From: Kitasatospora aureofaciens
GTDB taxonomy: Bacteria; Actinomycetota; Actinomycetes; Streptomycetales; Streptomycetaceae
Length of the DNA stretch: 64,000 nucleotides
NCBI RefSeq assembly: GCF_019192735.1
Contig: NZ_JAHTKP010000035.1
Location: 17,120-81,119, forward strand
Direction of reading: 5' to 3'
Positions 53,257 through 61,418 of the stretch are shown piece after piece. The translations under genes were made by a program, and so were the position numbers. Position 1 is the first letter of the stretch. Each line of letters opens with the position of its first letter. Under the pieces are notes generated by a model. It was given only the letters and a program-made list of their open reading frames with translations. It was not told where the DNA came from and did not search any database.

Positions 53257-53583
53257 CTACGCCGGCCGGTGCCGCCGCGGGGCGCGGTGGGCGCCGGCCC
53301 GGTGCGGGTGGTGCCGGTGCGCCGGGGCCCGCCCGGCGGCCAGGTCGGGCCGGGCCAGCGCCGAGGTGAGCACGGCCGAGGCGACCGCGGAGGAGGCGAT
53401 CGTCACTGCGGGGTAGTGCCCGTCCAGGCTGAAGTGCGCGACGGCCCCGCCCACCAGCGCCGCCGCCAGGGCCGTGCCGAGCGTCAGCCCCCGGGCCGCC
53501 GGGAAGTACGCCGGCAGCGCCAGCAGCGCGGTCAGGCCCACGATCAGGCCGATGAGGGCGAAGACGATCGACTCGACCAGCAA
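53257..53583 (-). CDS. Small membrane protein with His/Arg-rich tail
   Basis: A 108-residue protein from a TTG at 53583 with GGGAGG five bases upstream. Three predicted membrane helices (SIVFALIGLIVGLTALLALP, LGTALAAALVGGAVAHF and TIASSAVASAVLTSAL) are followed by a cytoplasmic tail rich in His and Arg (APAHRHHPHRAGAHRAPRRH), which could bind metal ions. I recognise no family. It is convergent with the MiaE-like gene 3 bases away. Confidence 0.65.
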   Translation of the reverse strand: MLVESIVFALIGLIVGLTALLALPAYFPAARGLTLGTALAAALVGGAVAHFSLDGHYPAVTIASSAVASAVLTSALARPDLAAGRAPAHRHHPHRAGAHRAPRRHRPA

Positions 53584-53710
53584 GGCTGCCTCCCCGGGTA
53601 CGGGCGCGCGGCGCACGGGCGGCCGCACTGTCGCCGTACCCAGCCCCACCCGGCCGTACACGCAGCGGCGCCCCGCTCCCTGAGGGGAACGGGGCACCGG
53701 GTGAGCAGGC

Positions 53711-53938
53711 TCAGAGCGTGCCGAAACCGACCTTGCGGGCGGCCTGCTCGCCGATCTCCACGTACGCCAGGCGCTCGGCCGGGACGATGACGCGGCGGCC
53801 GTGCTCATCGGTCAGCGAGAAGAGCTTCTTGTCGCCCTCCAGCGCCTTGGCGACCGCGCTCTCGACCTCATCAGCAGTCTGCGAGCTCTCGATCACGATC
53901 TCGCGCGGCGTGTTCTGCACGCCGATCTTGACCTCCAC
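53711..53938 (-). CDS. DUF3107 small protein
   Basis: A 75-residue protein from a GTG at 53938, with GGAGGGA in front. It begins MEVKIGVQNTPREIVIES and ends RKVGFGTL, the whole DUF3107 family (TB9.4, Rv3208A in M. tuberculosis). A small alpha/beta fold is expected; the function is unknown. It lies directly downstream of the TetR gene, as in mycobacteria. Confidence 0.92.
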   Translation of the reverse strand: MEVKIGVQNTPREIVIESSQTADEVESAVAKALEGDKKLFSLTDEHGRRVIVPAERLAYVEIGEQAARKVGFGTL

Positions 53939-54070
53939 GGCTTCCGTCCCTCCGGGGTTGCAGCCATCCACGCACGGACACCGGACCGCCTGGGACAAGC
54001 GTTCGCGGCGACCGCGCCGTACGGCTTCACCATAGAGCACCCGATCACCGCGGAGGCGAAGGTCAGCGGA

Positions 54071-54733
54071 TCACCGGCGCTCGGACGAACCCTCGGCGGA
54101 CTCGGAGCCCGGGTGCATCGGGAAGCCCTTCAGACCGCGCCAGGCGAGGCTGGCGACCAGCCGGACGGCCTCGTCCCGGGGGATCTCCAGGCCCTGCGAG
54201 AGCCAGTAGCGAGCGGTGATCTGGGCCAGCCCGCAGACGCCGGCGGCGAGCAGCTTGGACTCGGCCTCGGGCAGGTCGGTGTCCTCCTGGATCACCTTGC
54301 TGACCAGCGTCGCACTCGCCTCGGAAGCCCGCTCGACGCGCTCGCGCACGGCCGGCTCGTTGGTCAGGTCCGACTCGAAGACCAGCCGGAACGCGCCGGA
54401 CTCGCTGGAGACGTAGTTGAAGTACGCCTCCATCGTCGCGGCCACCCGCAGCTTGTTGTCGGTGGTGGTGGACAGCGCCTCGCGGGTCGACTCGACCAGG
54501 GCGTCGCAGTGCTTGTCCAGCAGCGCCAGGTAGAGCTCCAGCTTCCCGGGGAAGTGCTGGTAGAGCACCGGCTTGCTGACCCCGGCGCGGTCGGCGATGT
54601 CGTCCATGGCGGCCGCGTGGTAACCCTGCGCGACGAACACCTCCTGGGCGGCACCGAGCAGTTGTTCACGGCGGGCGCTTCGCGGCAGGCGGGCACCGCG
54701 CGGGCGCTCCTGCGCCTCCTGGATGGCCGTCAC
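54071..54733 (-). CDS. TetR-family transcriptional regulator
   Basis: A 220-residue regulator from a GTG at 54733 (GAGGAG five bases upstream). The DNA-binding domain covers residues ~20-68: RREQLLGAAQEVFVAQGYHAA then MDDIADRAGVSKPVLYQHFPGKLELY with the HTH. The C-terminal ligand domain begins LALLDKHCDALVEST. It is divergent from the alpha/beta-hydrolase gene at 54955, and a good operator lies between them, so it probably represses itself and perhaps that gene. The homologue in this neighbourhood is Rv3208. Confidence 0.9.
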   Translation of the reverse strand: MTAIQEAQERPRGARLPRSARREQLLGAAQEVFVAQGYHAAAMDDIADRAGVSKPVLYQHFPGKLELYLALLDKHCDALVESTREALSTTTDNKLRVAATMEAYFNYVSSESGAFRLVFESDLTNEPAVRERVERASEASATLVSKVIQEDTDLPEAESKLLAAGVCGLAQITARYWLSQGLEIPRDEAVRLVASLAWRGLKGFPMHPGSESAEGSSERR

Positions 54734-54769
54734 GGCGCTCCTCACTTCGGGGTTGTTCGGGGCTGGCAA

Positions 54770-54796
54770 GGTGACCGATTCTACTTTTCGGTAACC
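54770..54796. promoter_or_regulatory. TetR-type operator
   Basis: GGTGACCGA (54770-54778) and TCGGTAACC (54788-54796) form an inverted repeat with 8 of 9 positions matching and a 9-base spacer. It lies 37 bases upstream of the TetR start, in its promoter region. Confidence 0.55.
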
Positions 54797-54940
54797 GCGT
54801 TCGCGTTCGGCGGGCGTGAGAAAAGCCCCCGGCCTCCTTGTCAGGAGCCCACAATACGGCGCTGACCTCGGCATCGGCAGTGGTGCGACGAGGGCTGGGA
54901 CGGCCGGCCCACCCCCCGGGTGCCCCCGGCCGGGGCTCAC

Positions 54941-54946
54941 TACCAT
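54941..54946 (+). promoter_or_regulatory. Probable leaderless -10 box of hydrolase gene
   Basis: TACCAT ends 8 bases before the ATG at 54955, with no Shine-Dalgarno. Confidence 0.5.
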
Positions 54947-54954
54947 CGTCCACC

Positions 54955-55857
54955 ATGAGCAGCGCTGAGCAGCAGGTACGGACGGTCGAGGTCCCCGGTG
55001 CGGTGCTCGCGGTGCACCGGCCGGCCGGCGACGGCGGGGCGGACGGGCGCGAGCCCGGGCTGTTCGTGCACGGGCTCGGCGGCTCGGCAGGCAACTGGAC
55101 GGCTCTGATGGACCTGCTCGCCGACCGGGTCGACGCCGAGGCGGTGGACCTGCCCGGCTTCGGCGCCTCCGCGCCGCCCGCCGACGGCAACCTGAGCGTC
55201 TCCGGCCACGTCCGCGCGGTGATCGGCTACCTGGAGGCGGCCGGGCGCGGGCCGGTGCACCTGTTCGGCAACTCGCTCGGCGGCGCGGTCGCCGTCCGGC
55301 TCGCCGCGCTGCGCCCGGACCTGGTCCGCAGCCTCACCCTGGTCTCGCCCGCGCTGCCCGAGCTGCCGCCGCAGCACAGCGCCTGGCCGACCGCGATGCT
55401 CGCGGTGCCCGGGGTGCCCGCGCTGCTGCGCCGGCTCGCGGCGAACGGGCGCGGCCCGGAGGAGGCGGCCGACGACCTGCTGCGGCTGGTCTACGGGGAC
55501 CCGGACGGGCTGTCCGCGGCCACCCGGGCCGAGGCGGTGGCCGAGTACCGGCGCCGGCTGGCGGTGCCGCACGCGATGCCGGCGCTGGTCGGCTCGGCGC
55601 GCGGAATCGTTTCGGCGTACACCGAGCGCGGCGACCAGGCGCTGTGGCGGCAGGCCGAGCAGGTGGCGGCGCCGGTGCTGCTGGTGTACGGGCTGCGCGA
55701 CAAGCTGGTCTCGTACCGCTCGGCGCGGCGGGCCTGCGCGGCCTTCGCGGACGCCCGGCTGCTGGTGCTGCCCGACTCCGGGCACGTGGCGATGCTGGAG
55801 CACCCGGAGCAGGTGGCGCGCGCGGTGCGGGAGCTGCTCGGCCGCTGCGGCAGGTAG
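54955..55857 (+). CDS. Alpha/beta hydrolase
   Basis: A 300-residue alpha/beta hydrolase: FVHGLGGSAGNW, VDLPGFGAS, nucleophile elbow FGNSLGG, the Asp in VYGLRDKLVSY and the His in PDSGHVAMLEHPEQ. Soluble, no signal peptide. It is divergent from the TetR gene and shares its control region, so it may be the regulated target. Relatives include esterases and epoxide-hydrolase-like enzymes; the substrate is unknown. The 241 bases that follow (55858-56098) hold no gene and lead to the next operon. Confidence 0.9.
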   Translation: MSSAEQQVRTVEVPGAVLAVHRPAGDGGADGREPGLFVHGLGGSAGNWTALMDLLADRVDAEAVDLPGFGASAPPADGNLSVSGHVRAVIGYLEAAGRGPVHLFGNSLGGAVAVRLAALRPDLVRSLTLVSPALPELPPQHSAWPTAMLAVPGVPALLRRLAANGRGPEEAADDLLRLVYGDPDGLSAATRAEAVAEYRRRLAVPHAMPALVGSARGIVSAYTERGDQALWRQAEQVAAPVLLVYGLRDKLVSYRSARRACAAFADARLLVLPDSGHVAMLEHPEQVARAVRELLGRCGR

Positions 55858-56098
55858 CAGCCGGTAACGGCGGGGTTCCCTGCGAGGTCACGCCGTTTCA
55901 CTCGTTCAGGTGGCAACCAGGCATGTGACCGATGGATGGCCGGGGGCCGGTCCTACCTTTCTGCTGCCGGACCGAACAGGTGTGGGGGAGCGCCGCAGAC
56001 ACCGGAGCACTCGGGTGGCGGCCTGAGCAAGGGTCCCGGCGTGCGGCCCCGCGGCTCCGGTGGCCCCTGCGAGGGGCAGCAACCAAAGGAGGTCTCCC

Positions 56099-57727
56099 GT
56101 GCGCGTTGCCCTGCTCACCGAGGGTGCTCGTCCGTATCCCCGTCGTGGCGACGGAGGCTGGTGCGACCGGCTGGCGGAGGGGCTGCCGGAGCACGAGTTC
56201 GAGCTGTACCTGCTGACCGGGCCGACTGCCCTGGGCGTCGGCGACCGGCTGTCGCCCGCCTGGCGCGGGGTGCGCGAGCTGGCGCTGTGGGGGCGCCGGC
56301 CGGGCGTGCGGGCGCCGGGCGCGCTGCGCAGACGCCAGTACGCGCGGGCGTACGAGGAGCTGGTTCGCGCGCTGGTGCTGCCGGGAGAGCGCGCCGGATT
56401 CGGGGCCGGGCTGTACCGGCTGGCCGCGCTCGCCCGGGAGGACGGCACCCTGGCCGCCTTCCTGGCCTCCGCGCACGCCCGGCGCACCCTGGAGCGGGTC
56501 TGGCGGCTGCCCGGCGCGGACACCTCCGGCGGGCAGCCGCTGGCGTGCGACGTCCTGGTCGGCGCCGACCTGCTGGAGCAGTGCCTGCGCCCGCTGTCCG
56601 CGCCCTGGTACGGGACCGGGACCGGGTCCGGCGGCCTCGGCGGCGCCGACCTGTGCCACGTCGTGGGCGGCGGCCCGGCCGCGCTGCCCGCCCTGGTGGC
56701 CCGGCATCTGCACGGGGTGCCGTTCGTCGTCACCGAGCACGGGCTGCACCTGCGCGAGCAGTACCTCGGCTACCGCGAGGCGCCGTACCGCCGGCCGGTC
56801 CGGGCGCTGCTGCTGGCGTTCTTCCGGGCGCTCACCGAGGAGACGTACCGGCAGGCCGCGATACTCACTCCCGGCAGCAGCCACGATCAGCAGTGGCAGC
56901 GCCGGTGCGGGGCCGACCCGGGGCGCACCCGGGTGGTGTACGAGGGGACGCCCGCGGTGGCCCGCCCGGCGGCCGGGCCGGAGCCGGACGTGCCGACCCT
57001 GGTGTGGGCGGGCGCCCTGGAGCCCGGGCGGGACGCCGAACTGATGCTGCACGCCTTCGCGCAGGTCAGCGCCGGGCTGCCGGCCGCCCGGCTGGTGATC
57101 CACGGCGAGGAGGCGGCGCCCGGCTACCGCGCGCACTGCGAGGCGCTGGCCGAGCGGCTCTCGATAGCCGGGGCGGTGGAGTTCGCCGGACGGCCCGGCT
57201 CGCTCGCCGAGGCCTGGGAGAGCGGCACGGTGGCCGTCTTCTCCGCGCTCTCCCAGCGCCGCCCGCGGCTGCTCGCGGACGCCATGCTGAGCGGCCGGGC
57301 GGTGGTGTCGACCGATGTCGGGGTGGCCCGCGAGGTGGTCGGCCCGACCGGGCTGCTGGTGCCTCCGCGCGACCCGCGCGCCCTGGCCGGAGCCTGTCTG
57401 GCGCTGCTGCGCGACGAGGAGCGGCGGGCCCGGCTCGGGCTGGCCGGACGGCTGAGGGCGCAGGAACGCTTCGCCGTCGAACCGGTGATCGGCGCCTTCC
57501 GGGAGATCTACCTGGAGCTGGTCTCGCAGTTCCCGGCCTTCCCCGACGGCGGGGGCGGCGGCGCGGCGGGCGAGCCGCCCCGCCCGTTCGCCCGGCCCGC
57601 CGAGTTCTGGCTCGCGGACGGGCTGCGCGGCGGCCCGGACACCGGCGGCGGACCCGCCGGGGCGGACGGGAGCGGCGGCGATGACGGCGCGCAGGAGCGT
57701 CCCGGCGCCCTCGCGGAGGCGGTCTGA
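56099..57727 (+). CDS. DUF3492-type (PelF-like) glycosyltransferase
   Basis: A 542-residue GT-B glycosyltransferase from a GTG at 56099, with a near-ideal ribosome-binding site AAAGGAGG seven bases upstream. The N-terminal DUF3492 region begins MRVALLTEGARPYPRRGDGGWCDRL, then HGVPFVVTEHGLHLREQYLGYR, and the GT4 domain has GALEPGRDAELMLHAF, VEFAGRPGSLAEAW and the nucleotide-sugar EX7E-like segment in LADAMLSGRAVVSTDVGVAREVVG. The layout matches PelF, which polymerises an exopolysaccharide. The C-terminal 70 residues are Gly/Pro-rich. It heads a three-gene operon with a membrane protein and an epimerase. Confidence 0.88.
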   Translation: MRVALLTEGARPYPRRGDGGWCDRLAEGLPEHEFELYLLTGPTALGVGDRLSPAWRGVRELALWGRRPGVRAPGALRRRQYARAYEELVRALVLPGERAGFGAGLYRLAALAREDGTLAAFLASAHARRTLERVWRLPGADTSGGQPLACDVLVGADLLEQCLRPLSAPWYGTGTGSGGLGGADLCHVVGGGPAALPALVARHLHGVPFVVTEHGLHLREQYLGYREAPYRRPVRALLLAFFRALTEETYRQAAILTPGSSHDQQWQRRCGADPGRTRVVYEGTPAVARPAAGPEPDVPTLVWAGALEPGRDAELMLHAFAQVSAGLPAARLVIHGEEAAPGYRAHCEALAERLSIAGAVEFAGRPGSLAEAWESGTVAVFSALSQRRPRLLADAMLSGRAVVSTDVGVAREVVGPTGLLVPPRDPRALAGACLALLRDEERRARLGLAGRLRAQERFAVEPVIGAFREIYLELVSQFPAFPDGGGGGAAGEPPRPFARPAEFWLADGLRGGPDTGGGPAGADGSGGDDGAQERPGALAEAV

Positions 57728-58833
57728 TGTCCGGCGGCGGCACAGCGGCGGGAAGCCCGGGCAGGCCCTCCGGGGACCCGGTCCGCGAGGTGATGGCGGA
57801 GCACCGGGCGCTCTGCGAGCGGGCCGTCGACCCGCTGGAGATCGCCGCCGGGCTGGAGGAGGCCGGGCTGGGCGCCGAGGCGGCGGCCCGCTGCCGGCAC
57901 GCCGACCTGTTCTCGCTGGCCGAGGAGCTGTACGCGCGGGTGCCCCGCCGCCCGACCCCGCCGCCGACGGCCCGGGACCGGCAGTGCGGCGCCGCCGCCC
58001 GGGCGACGCTCACCGCCGCCGCGCTGGCCGTACTGCCGTGTGCGGCCGTGGCCGGCCTCGGGGCGCGCTGGCCGGTGCTGCTGGCCGCCGCCGTGCCGCT
58101 CGCGCTCACCCCCGCCCTGACGGCGGAGCCCCCGGCCGGTCCGGTCCGACCGCCGTTCGCCTCGCCCGGTGCGGCGGACGAGCTGGGCGCCGAGCGGTCC
58201 GCGCAGCGCGGCACCGGCACCCGGTGGCGTCCGGCGGCCCTCGCGCACGGTGTGGGCCTGGCCGTGCTGCTGCTCCTCCCGACGGCCGTGGCCGGCGGGG
58301 ACCGGCCGCTGACCGTCGCCATGGTGCTCGCGGCGGCGGTGTCGGCCGGGTCGGCCGAGCGGGCGGCCCGCTGGTACCGGCAGGTCGGCCGCGGCCACCT
58401 GGGTGCGGCGGCCACGCTGGCCGAGTTCCGGGCCCGGATGCGGCCGGTGCTCCCGGTGGCGGTGGCCCTGCACCTCGCGGTGCTCACCGTGCTGACCTTC
58501 GCCGCACTCGCCGTGCTGACCGTCGTCGCGCCGCGCCCCGGCCCGGGTCACGGCGGCGGGCTGCTGCACCTGGCCGCCGAGCGGGCCGGGGCCGTCCACT
58601 GGGCGGCGCAGGGCGTGCTGGGCCTGCTGCTGGTGCTGCCCCTCCTGCTCGCGCGCTGCGGCCGGTGGACCGCCGCCGCGACGGGCGCGCTCGCCGGGCC
58701 GGCCGCCGCCCTGGCGCTGCTCGGACTCGGCCGCTCCGGCCCGGTGGCCGGGCTGCTCGGCGGGGGCGCCGTCGCGGTGGTGCTGTTCGGGTACGCCTGC
58801 GCGGTGCTCGGCCGGGCCGAGGCGCACCGTTGA
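57727..58833 (+). CDS. Multi-helix membrane protein of glycosyltransferase operon
   Basis: A 368-residue protein whose ATG overlaps the glycosyltransferase stop by one base (TGATG). A soluble helical N-terminus of about 80 residues (EVMAEHRALCERAVDPLEIAAGLEEAG) precedes seven to ten predicted membrane helices rich in Ala and Leu. I recognise no family. It is not obviously a Wzx/PelG-type flippase. The coupling implies work together with the glycosyltransferase, for example as a membrane anchor or exporter. Confidence 0.8.
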   Translation: MSGGGTAAGSPGRPSGDPVREVMAEHRALCERAVDPLEIAAGLEEAGLGAEAAARCRHADLFSLAEELYARVPRRPTPPPTARDRQCGAAARATLTAAALAVLPCAAVAGLGARWPVLLAAAVPLALTPALTAEPPAGPVRPPFASPGAADELGAERSAQRGTGTRWRPAALAHGVGLAVLLLLPTAVAGGDRPLTVAMVLAAAVSAGSAERAARWYRQVGRGHLGAAATLAEFRARMRPVLPVAVALHLAVLTVLTFAALAVLTVVAPRPGPGHGGGLLHLAAERAGAVHWAAQGVLGLLLVLPLLLARCGRWTAAATGALAGPAAALALLGLGRSGPVAGLLGGGAVAVVLFGYACAVLGRAEAHR

Positions 58834-58924
58834 TCCCCTCCTCCGATCCTCCTGTTCGTCGACTGTTCGTCGATTTCAGTCCGCCAGGTCGTCCCCGACC
58901 TCGCTTCGTGGAAGGACACCCCCG

Positions 58925-59929
58925 ATGAGGGTGCTGCTGCTGGGCGCCGACGGCTTCATCGGCCGCCGGGTCACCGATCGTCTGCTCATGGACCAGGAGT
59001 TGCAGGTGACGGTGCTCGGCCGGCGCGACTCGGCCGACATCCGCTTCGACCTGACCACCGGCAGTCCGGGCGCGCTGGCGCGCTTCCTGGACGCCGTCGC
59101 GCCCCAGGTGGTGATCAACTGCGCGGGCGCCACCTACGGCAGCTCGCGCACCCTGATCCGGGCGAACACGCTGGCCGTCGCCACGGTCTGCGAGGCGATC
59201 CGGCGCAGCCGGGAGCCGGCCCGGCTGGTGCACGTCGGCTCGGCGGCCGAGTACGGGCCGGTGCCCGGCGGGGTGCCGGTGTCGGAGCACGCCGAACCCC
59301 GGCCGGTCGGCCCGTACGGGGTGTCCAAGCTGGCCGGGACGGAGCTGGTGCTGGCCTCCGGCCTGGACGCGGCGGTGCTGCGGGTGTTCGACGTGGTGGG
59401 CCCGGGGTCGCCGACCGCCTCGCTGTTCGGGCGGCTGGCCGAGGGGCTGCGCCGGGCGCTGGAGCGGGACGAGTCCCAGGTGCGGATGCCGGACCTGTCC
59501 GGATACCGGGATTTCGTGGACGTGCGGGACGTCGCGCGGGCGATCCAGGCGGCGGCGGTGTCGGCCGCCACCGGGGTGATCAACATCGGCAGCGGGCACG
59601 CCGTCCGGGCCCGGGACGCGGCCCAGCTGTTGGTCCGGGCGTCCGGCTTCGAGGGGGCCATCGTCGAGGAGAACCGGCAGGTCCTGCTGCCCGCGCAGGT
59701 CGCCGGCCCGGGCGGCGACCACCTGCCGGGCCCGCACCAGTCCGGCCAGCACCTGCCGGGCCACCGGCCGGAGGGGCCGCGGGCGGAGGGCCGGGTCCCG
59801 GTGGGGGAGCCCGTTCCATGGCGGCAGGCGGACGTGCGCACCGCCCGGGACCGTCTCGGCTGGCGGACACAGGTGCCGCTGGAGGAGTCGCTCGGGGACG
59901 TCTGGCTGGAGACGGCCTGCCGGGTCTGA
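58925..59929 (+). CDS. NAD-dependent epimerase/dehydratase
   Basis: A 334-residue extended SDR. The NAD motif GADGFIGR is at residues ~8-15, with HVGSAAEYG (catalytic Ser/Thr region) and the YGVSK active-site Tyr/Lys. GYRDFVDVRDVARAI is typical of nucleotide-sugar epimerases. Around residues 257-294 there is an unusual Gly/Pro/His insert with a repeated HLPG element (GDHLPGPHQSGQHLPGHR), after which the fold resumes with VPWRQADVRTARDRLGW. It may supply an activated sugar to the glycosyltransferase. The gene starts 91 bases after the membrane protein and ends before a good terminator. Confidence 0.88.
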   Translation: MRVLLLGADGFIGRRVTDRLLMDQELQVTVLGRRDSADIRFDLTTGSPGALARFLDAVAPQVVINCAGATYGSSRTLIRANTLAVATVCEAIRRSREPARLVHVGSAAEYGPVPGGVPVSEHAEPRPVGPYGVSKLAGTELVLASGLDAAVLRVFDVVGPGSPTASLFGRLAEGLRRALERDESQVRMPDLSGYRDFVDVRDVARAIQAAAVSAATGVINIGSGHAVRARDAAQLLVRASGFEGAIVEENRQVLLPAQVAGPGGDHLPGPHQSGQHLPGHRPEGPRAEGRVPVGEPVPWRQADVRTARDRLGWRTQVPLEESLGDVWLETACRV

Positions 59930-59952
59930 GCGTCTGAGCCGCGCCCCGAGGT

Positions 59953-59984
59953 CGCGTCCGGCCCGTGGTGGCAGGCCGGACGCG
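59953..59984 (+). terminator. Rho-independent terminator of glycosyltransferase operon
   Basis: A perfect 11-bp stem CGCGTCCGGCC/GGCCGGACGCG, 10-nt loop, followed by CTTTTC, the only hairpin in the window with a T run. Confidence 0.9.
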
Positions 59985-60168
59985 CTTTTCGGGCGCCCGT
60001 CGGCCGGTCCCACGATCCGACGCCGTCCGTCTCGCCCATCGGACGGGCTGTCTCGGAATACCGGAGGGGCATGACACTGTTGGCGTAGCAGAGCCACCTG
60101 AGTGGCGGAGCAACATGACCCACTTCAAGTGGCCCCGGCCACCTGAACCGACGACCATCGGAGTTTCC

Positions 60169-61347
60169 GTGTCGCTGCCACCCCTGGTCGAGCCGGCTGA
60201 CGAGCTCACCGTTGACGAGGTCCGCAGGTACTCCCGCCACCTGATCATCCCCGACGTGGGCATGGCCGGGCAGAAGCGGCTGAAGAACGCCAGGGTGCTG
60301 TGTGTGGGCGCCGGCGGCCTGGGCTCGCCCGCGCTGATGTACCTGGCCGCGGCCGGTGTCGGCACCCTGGGCATCGTCGAGTTCGACGTGGTCGACGAGT
60401 CGAACCTGCAGCGCCAGATCATCCACGGCCAGTCGGACGTCGGCCGCTCCAAGGCCGAGTCGGCGCGGGACTCGGTCAAGGAGATCAACCCCTACGTCGA
60501 CGTGATCCTGCACGAGGAGCGCCTCGACAACTCCAACGTCATGGAGATCTTCTCCGGCTACGACCTGATCGTGGACGGCACCGACAACTTCGCCACCCGC
60601 TACCTGGTGAACGACGCCGCGGTGCTGCTCGGCAAGCCGTACGTGTGGGGCTCGATCTACCGCTTCGACGGCCAGGCCAGCGTGTTCTGGGCCGAGCACG
60701 GCCCCTGCTACCGCTGCCTCTACCCGGAGGCGCCGCCGCCGGGCATGGTCCCGTCCTGCGCCGAGGGCGGCGTGCTGGGCGTGCTGTGCGCGTCCATCGG
60801 CTCGATCCAGGTGACCGAGGCGATCAAGCTGCTGGCCGGCGTGGGCGACCCGCTGGTCGGCCGGCTGATGATCTACGACGCCCTGGAGATGAACTACCGC
60901 CAGGTGAAGGTCCGCAAGGACCCGAACTGCGCCGTCTGCGGTGAGAACCCGACGGTCACCGAGCTGATCGACTACGAGGCCTTCTGCGGCGTCGTGTCGG
61001 AGGAGGCGCAGGCCGCCGCCGCCGGGTCGACCATCACCTCGCAGCAGCTCAAGCAGTGGCAGGACGACAAGGAGGACATCTTCCTGATCGACGTCCGCGA
61101 GCCCGGCGAGTACGAGATCGTCAACATCCCCGGCGCGGTGCTGATCCCGAAGAACGAGTTCCTCATGGGCGACGCCCTGGAGAAGCTGCCGCAGGACAGG
61201 AAGATCGTGCTGCACTGCAAGTCGGGCGTGCGCTCGGCCGAGGTGCTGGCCGTGGTGAAGGCGGCGGGCTTCGCGAACGCCGTCCACCTCGGCGGCGGCG
61301 TGCTCGGCTGGGTGAACCAGATCGAGCCGCACAAGCCGGTCTACTAA
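60169..61347 (+). CDS. moeZ: Adenylyltransferase/sulfurtransferase MoeZ
   Basis: A 392-residue fusion from a GTG at 60169 (GGAG five bases upstream; protein begins MSLPPLVEPADELTVDEVRRY). A ThiF/MoeB adenylating domain (ATP loop GAGGLGSP; DGTDNFATRY; zinc Cys pairs CYRC and CAVC) is followed by a rhodanese domain with active-site Cys in LHCKSGVRS. It activates and sulfurates C-terminal Gly of sulfur-carrier proteins (MoaD, CysO, ThiS) for molybdopterin, cysteine or thiamine-type synthesis. In M. tuberculosis the homologue is Rv3206c. The 239 bases upstream contain the previous terminator and its promoter. Confidence 0.94.
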   Translation: MSLPPLVEPADELTVDEVRRYSRHLIIPDVGMAGQKRLKNARVLCVGAGGLGSPALMYLAAAGVGTLGIVEFDVVDESNLQRQIIHGQSDVGRSKAESARDSVKEINPYVDVILHEERLDNSNVMEIFSGYDLIVDGTDNFATRYLVNDAAVLLGKPYVWGSIYRFDGQASVFWAEHGPCYRCLYPEAPPPGMVPSCAEGGVLGVLCASIGSIQVTEAIKLLAGVGDPLVGRLMIYDALEMNYRQVKVRKDPNCAVCGENPTVTELIDYEAFCGVVSEEAQAAAAGSTITSQQLKQWQDDKEDIFLIDVREPGEYEIVNIPGAVLIPKNEFLMGDALEKLPQDRKIVLHCKSGVRSAEVLAVVKAAGFANAVHLGGGVLGWVNQIEPHKPVY

Positions 61348-61354
61348 CGAGCTC

Positions 61355-61395
61355 CATGAAGAAGGGCCCGCCTCGTCGGCGGGCCCTTCTTCATG
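61355..61395. terminator. Bidirectional terminator after moeZ
   Basis: A perfect 18-bp stem (61355-61372 with 61378-61395) and a 5-nt loop, starting 8 bases after the moeZ stop. The convergent gene ends at 61419, so both units are terminated here. Confidence 0.9.
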
Positions 61396-61418
61396 TCTCG
61401 AGGCTCTGATTTCGGGGC

